Below are positions 59,785 through 64,000 of a stretch of 64,000 bases of DNA, piece by piece. The stretch is from Ophthalmolycus amberensis. Lineage: Eukaryota; Chordata; Actinopteri; Perciformes; Zoarcidae. The stretch lies in the NCBI GenBank assembly GCA_024529925.1, contig JAFEUB010000787.1, positions 2,847,001 through 2,911,000 of the forward strand, given 5' to 3'. A program made the translations under genes and the position numbers. The number at the start of each line of letters is the position of its first letter. Position 1 is the stretch's first letter. The notes beneath the pieces are model-generated. The model was not told the origin of the DNA. It did not search any database and worked only from the letters and a program-made list of their open reading frames with translations.

Positions 59785-62700
59785 CTGCAGGTGGGGAGGG
59801 GCAGGAGTAGGACGGAGAGGAGAAAGCGGTGATGGGAAATGGTAGAAGGTAAGAGGAGTTAATGCGAAGGGAGGCCATTTGGAAAGGAAAGATGAGAAGG
59901 GGTGAGAAAGGAGAAATATCCCGGGGTCAGTGGTGAAGGGTTGGCGATGGAGGTGAGGGAAATGGAGAAGGGAAGAGAAGGACAGGATGAGAGGGATGAA
60001 AGAGTGGGCGATGGTGGATAAAGGAAGAAAAGGAGAGAGAGGAGGTAAAGGAATAGGAGTGAAGGCAGTGCAAATAGAGGAGTAAGGAAATAGAGAGAAC
60101 AGTGAAGGAAACAGAACAGAGTACGTGTAGAGAGGATATATTTTTGAAAAAGGGGAAATGGACAAGGATGGGGTGTATTTGTATTCAGAATCAGCAATAG
60201 GGATGTCAACCATCCATCCAGTATAAATGGATAGTAAGAATAATAGTGAAAGCAGGAGAAGGGCGTTGGACAACGCAGGTGATGAAATGATGAAGACAAG
60301 ATGGCATGCATGTGGCCAAACAAAAGTTTTGGCACAATTAAAAATGAGGTTCAAGTTAAGGTTAATTGCAATAGTGAGGGGAAGAGTGGGGGTGACACAA
60401 TGTAAAAGTAATAAAAACATGTTTGGTGGTCACAGGAAAACATGGATGTGACAGGAAGCAGGGAGAGCAAAAAGAGAGGAGGGGAGAGATGGAGGGAAGA
60501 GAAGCACACTCTGAGCTGGGGTCAGGATATTGAAAGAGAGAAACATACACACACACACTTCTACAAGGTCTTTAAGGGAGTGCAGATAATCTGGAATACA
60601 CACAGAAAACACACCGCCATCATGCTTTGTGCTCTGCGATTCCAAATGCTTGGTCTATTGTCAATATCATAACAGTACACTACAAATACAACTTATATAA
60701 CGGAAGGCAGTCCAAATGCTCAACAATAATGTGTTTTTGTATTTTTCCGGCTTTTTGTCACCATCGCATTCAGGCCATCATGCCAAAAAACTCACATTGA
60801 GATTGACATCTCATTTTCAAGTGAAGTTTTTTTTCTGGGCCACATATAGCTTGTTACTCAACTGCATCACAGAATGTCGATTATCCAACTTCAATCAAAC
60901 AATGTTTAATAGTCTTAACAATCTTAACAATTTCAAGACAAAGCGCAGACGTTAACTTAAGAATCAACTTAACTTAGAGCAGACGTTAAATGAAACTTAT
61001 AATCACTACATTCACCTATAAATAACTTATCCACACAGTCTAACGGATGGTAACACGCAGTGAGAGGTGTTTCATGCTTTTACTGGATAGGGGACAGTGG
61101 TGTGAGGGAGCAATGAATGATGTGAGGATATAGAGAGGAGAAGGCTTAGCTGAAAGGAGTTAGGTGCTGGAGAGAGTTTCCAAAACTACTAAAACGTTTG
61201 CATACGTGTGCTTCTCTGGTCTTTATGGAGGGTAAGGGTCTCAGAGGTAGGGGGTGGAGAGTGTGGGGTGTCATTTCATTTTAGGTGTCTTATCTTACAC
61301 TTCATGGAAACACTGTTTGGGAAACGTGTTTTGTGAGGAGGGGAGTCACGTTACTGGGGGTAAAGACAGAGTTACCTGAGTGTCCTTCGGGTCTCGAGGG
61401 GGCTCTGGACCTACTGTATGTAGTTCATGGATAGAGGGGACCAACAGTGGTGCCCCCTGGTTGCCATCTAAGGAAGGGACAGTGGGAGGAAGGAGAGGAC
61501 GAGGGGGCGCTAGTGCTTGTTGTGACACTATCATACACACACTGAACGTTTGAGGGAGGGGATATCCGAAGGTTAGAGTTGGTACCAAAAAATTGAAGGG
61601 GAGTGAAAGAGAAGAGTGAATCACAAATGGTCAGTGTGCTGTCAGTGAGAGGACACTAATGGGTAACTACGAGGAGTGATCGAAAGGGGCCGAGGCAAGG
61701 AAGAGTGGAAGGTTTTTATGGAGAGGTTGTAGGACCTGACTGCATTTATGTTACTGTGAAGGGAGGCGTTCTCCAGTAAGCGCACTGAAACATTACAGAA
61801 TAAAAGTGACACTGAATCACCCAAATGATCAGAACCTATTCCGACGTATAACATATGAAACGTATTTAAATATGGATCTGTAATTTACTGTGTAATGCAA
61901 AGGCCTTATTTTGGACTTCAAAGCGAAGTTCACACAGCAAAATATTTTTGGCTTCATTTTGTAAGAAGAGGTTTTGCAAAAATCTCTATGCTACATAAAA
62001 TAAATACTTCTTTGAAGGCCTTTACTTGCAGACCTTTAAAAGGACATGCAACTTCAACTGTCTGGTCAAAGACGATGCTCTATTTGCTTCTCGATAGAGA
62101 GACAGCACCCTCTAACGGCAGCAAGGCATCATTGCACACATAGTCAACTGGCAACATGCCAGGAGTATAAAAAACATTTTTGAAAGAGGTACATTTGCAT
62201 CTAGCAGAGAGCTTTGCTATACTGTGAGAACCACAGTTTGAACCCTGCTCCTTAATGTCCATCCTTCCTCTTAACAAATGACCATTCACAAATCATCACA
62301 TTTCTAACAGCTTCTGTCTTCAAGCATTACTAACCAATATATTATTCATATCCTCTATTGTATGTATAACCTTGGAGTGGGAGGTGAGGTGGTGAAGGTG
62401 GTCATTCTCATTTTTGGGGTGAGCTTGGAGGGGTTGGTGGGTTCATAGGAGTGCTGCACAATCAGGGCACAGGGGAGGTCGCAGCATGCTGGGTGCTGGT
62501 AATGGGTGGCGGTGGGGGCAGTGGTGTTAGCGGTGTTGGGGTTCTGGTTCTGGGTCTGACCGCCCAAGGCGAGAGGGTGCTCGTTGGGGTTGTGAGGGCA
62601 AGGTTCAGCAGCTTGCCTGGCAGATGGGCGATCTGCCTGCGTCTGGTGTGAGCGTGTGACGTGCATGTGTGTGCGTGTGTGTGTGCGCGTGTGTGTGTGA

Positions 62701-62790
62701 GCAAGAGGGACAGAAGGAGAGAGATAAAAGAGAGAGAGAGAGAGAGAGTTTGATGGGAGAGAGATGTGAAGTAATTCATATCAATGTGTT

Positions 62791-62825
<35 letters not shown>

Positions 62826-64000
62826 ATGCAAGTTCAGTGGGAAGATTAAACCAGCCAAAATAAAAAAACAAGCCAAATAGACACAGGCAGACAATCGGCA
62901 GACGGGCAGAGACAGAGAAGGGATGAGAGACAGACAAGGTCAGGCAGATGGAAGGATCGTAAGGTGGGGGAGAGAGAGAAGTCAATTGGAGAGACAGACA
63001 GGGTGGGGGGTGAGCGAGAAGAAAGACACGGCAGTCAGTCAGCACACACAGTTAAGTAGGTCGTTCCGTGTTTGTGTCTTCAGAGAGACATTCACACAGT
63101 CGTTATATACCTGGAAAGGGGAGATGTTTAAATGGCATTTTGTATTGCTCTCTCCCTCTCTCTCCCCCTCGCCCGCTACACCCCTCAACACAGAGTACTT
63201 ATCTACAAAAACACAACAAAAGGGAAATATGAGAGCTTTGAGCTACAGAGCCACAGATCATTATATAGAGTTAGAACGAGGAGGCCGGCAATTCCCATCC
63301 AAACCACAAGCGAAGAAGAGGTCAGCTGTTTTAGGTGTACCAAAGAAGGTGATACACAAGGAAGTGCCCGCTCTTCTCATGCTAAATCTACATGGATTAT
63401 ATGAAATATCAGACAGGGTCAAAACCACAGACGTCACCATTATGGAAGAGTTCTGACAATGAACATTGTTTCTATTTTTGTCAATATGCAGCATTATAAT
63501 TACTCTCAGTTTTGAACTTGTGGAGATGTGATTGATTCCAATGACAGAACTCTTTCATACAAACTTCTTGTAGAACATATATATATTTGTATATCGGCCA
63601 AAAAGGGTAAAGCAATACAGCTGCCCTTTTATGAATGAAATGGGCAGTCAAAAGGATCAAGATGACAAAATTTGAGTCTGGCTTCCAAAGCAGTTTTAAG
63701 AGCACCTTGATCCATTTGTCCTTAAATATACAGTACTATCATTACAAGCATGCCCAGACGTCACCCACCCAGGCACCAACCCAAGATGAGTTCAGATGCT
63801 TCAGAGCACAGTAAAAGAGTAGCAATACAGCGGTAGATTACTCATTTCCAAAATTGTAGGATAAATGCATGTTGGGATATATTCAGCATGTAAGAACTGT
63901 AGTTCTCTGTAGTCATGATTCCTTTTAACTAACGTGTGAACTATCAAAGATCCAGGTTAGCAGGGATGACTTGGACACTTATTTATTCTACTAGGCCCAG
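59785..64000 (-). other. grid2: grid2 intron (right edge)
   Basis: Sequence upstream of the terminal grid2 exon. No exon encoding the fourth membrane span or other receptor parts was found, so the intron runs past 64000. It contains a GT microsatellite (62796-62823) and GAGA-rich stretches (62730-62765). Confidence 0.75.

Noticed and set aside
59785..60420. Upstream continuation of the grid2 frame (about 210 codons)
   Set aside because: The frame happens to stay open through the pyrimidine-rich intron, but the CCACCTGCAG acceptor at 59785 and the family sequence beginning DDKEIDL mark the real exon start.
61376..61467. Possible extra grid2 exon (minus strand; polypyrimidine tract plus CTTAG acceptor, CTCAG|GTAAC donor)
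   Set aside because: The 92-bp length does not fit between the phase-0 exons expected on each side of DDKEIDL: in that phase it reads into a TAG. In the open frame it needs a phase-1 partner not seen, and its peptide matches nothing I know in GluD receptors. It could be a poison exon, but there is no support.
1..64000. CRISPR arrays, operons, bacterial-type promoters or riboswitches
   Set aside because: The DNA is vertebrate; the repeats seen are microsatellites and transposons without spacer-repeat architecture.

Overview
This window is euchromatic DNA from a ray-finned (teleost) fish. The evidence is the vertebrate gene set, short GT-AG introns, many long (CA)n microsatellites and fish-type transposons. 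I cannot name the species. Coordinates of spliced genes were built by hand from splice signals, reading phase and family resemblance.

Layout. 1-2193 (+): 3' part of mpeg1 (perforin-2). 4519-6872 (+): a complete four-exon perforin-1-like gene. 8838-19375 (-): complete 23-exon smarcad1 (chromatin remodeller), convergent with the perforin gene; its exons sum to an uninterrupted 1077-codon frame. 19.4-51.4 kb: intergenic DNA rich in microsatellites, with several insertions. These are a 302-bp hAT/Charlie-type MITE (33743-34044), a 6.65-kb LTR retrotransposon (34757-41411) whose 5' LTR is split by a 1.86-kb hAT relic (35420-37282), a LINE-like 3' tail (about 41.65 kb) and a 1-kb terminal-inverted-repeat element (43678-44684). 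51405-52805 (-): atoh1, the proneural bHLH factor, split here by one small intron. 59332-59784 (-): last coding exon of grid2 (GluD2 C-terminus ending in a PDZ ligand), with a long 3' UTR on its left and its intron running off the right edge.

The order smarcad1 - atoh1 - grid2 is the old vertebrate neighbourhood (the same three genes are neighbours on human chromosome 4), here strongly compacted. The long gene-poor DNA between them is where atoh1 regulatory elements are expected; one exact match to the Atoh1 E-box motif lies 1.8 kb downstream of atoh1. The two MACPF pore-forming immune genes on the left are not part of the human neighbourhood.

Most unusual object: the LTR element. It has perfect boundaries (5-bp target duplication, TG...CA LTRs, tRNA-Leu-type primer site, polypurine tract) and one open 1093-codon Gag-protease-RT-RNase H frame. 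The integrase catalytic core is absent, and only an integrase C-terminal-like remnant remains between protease and RT. That domain order and the SCAN-like Gag point to the Gmr1 group of Ty3/gypsy elements.
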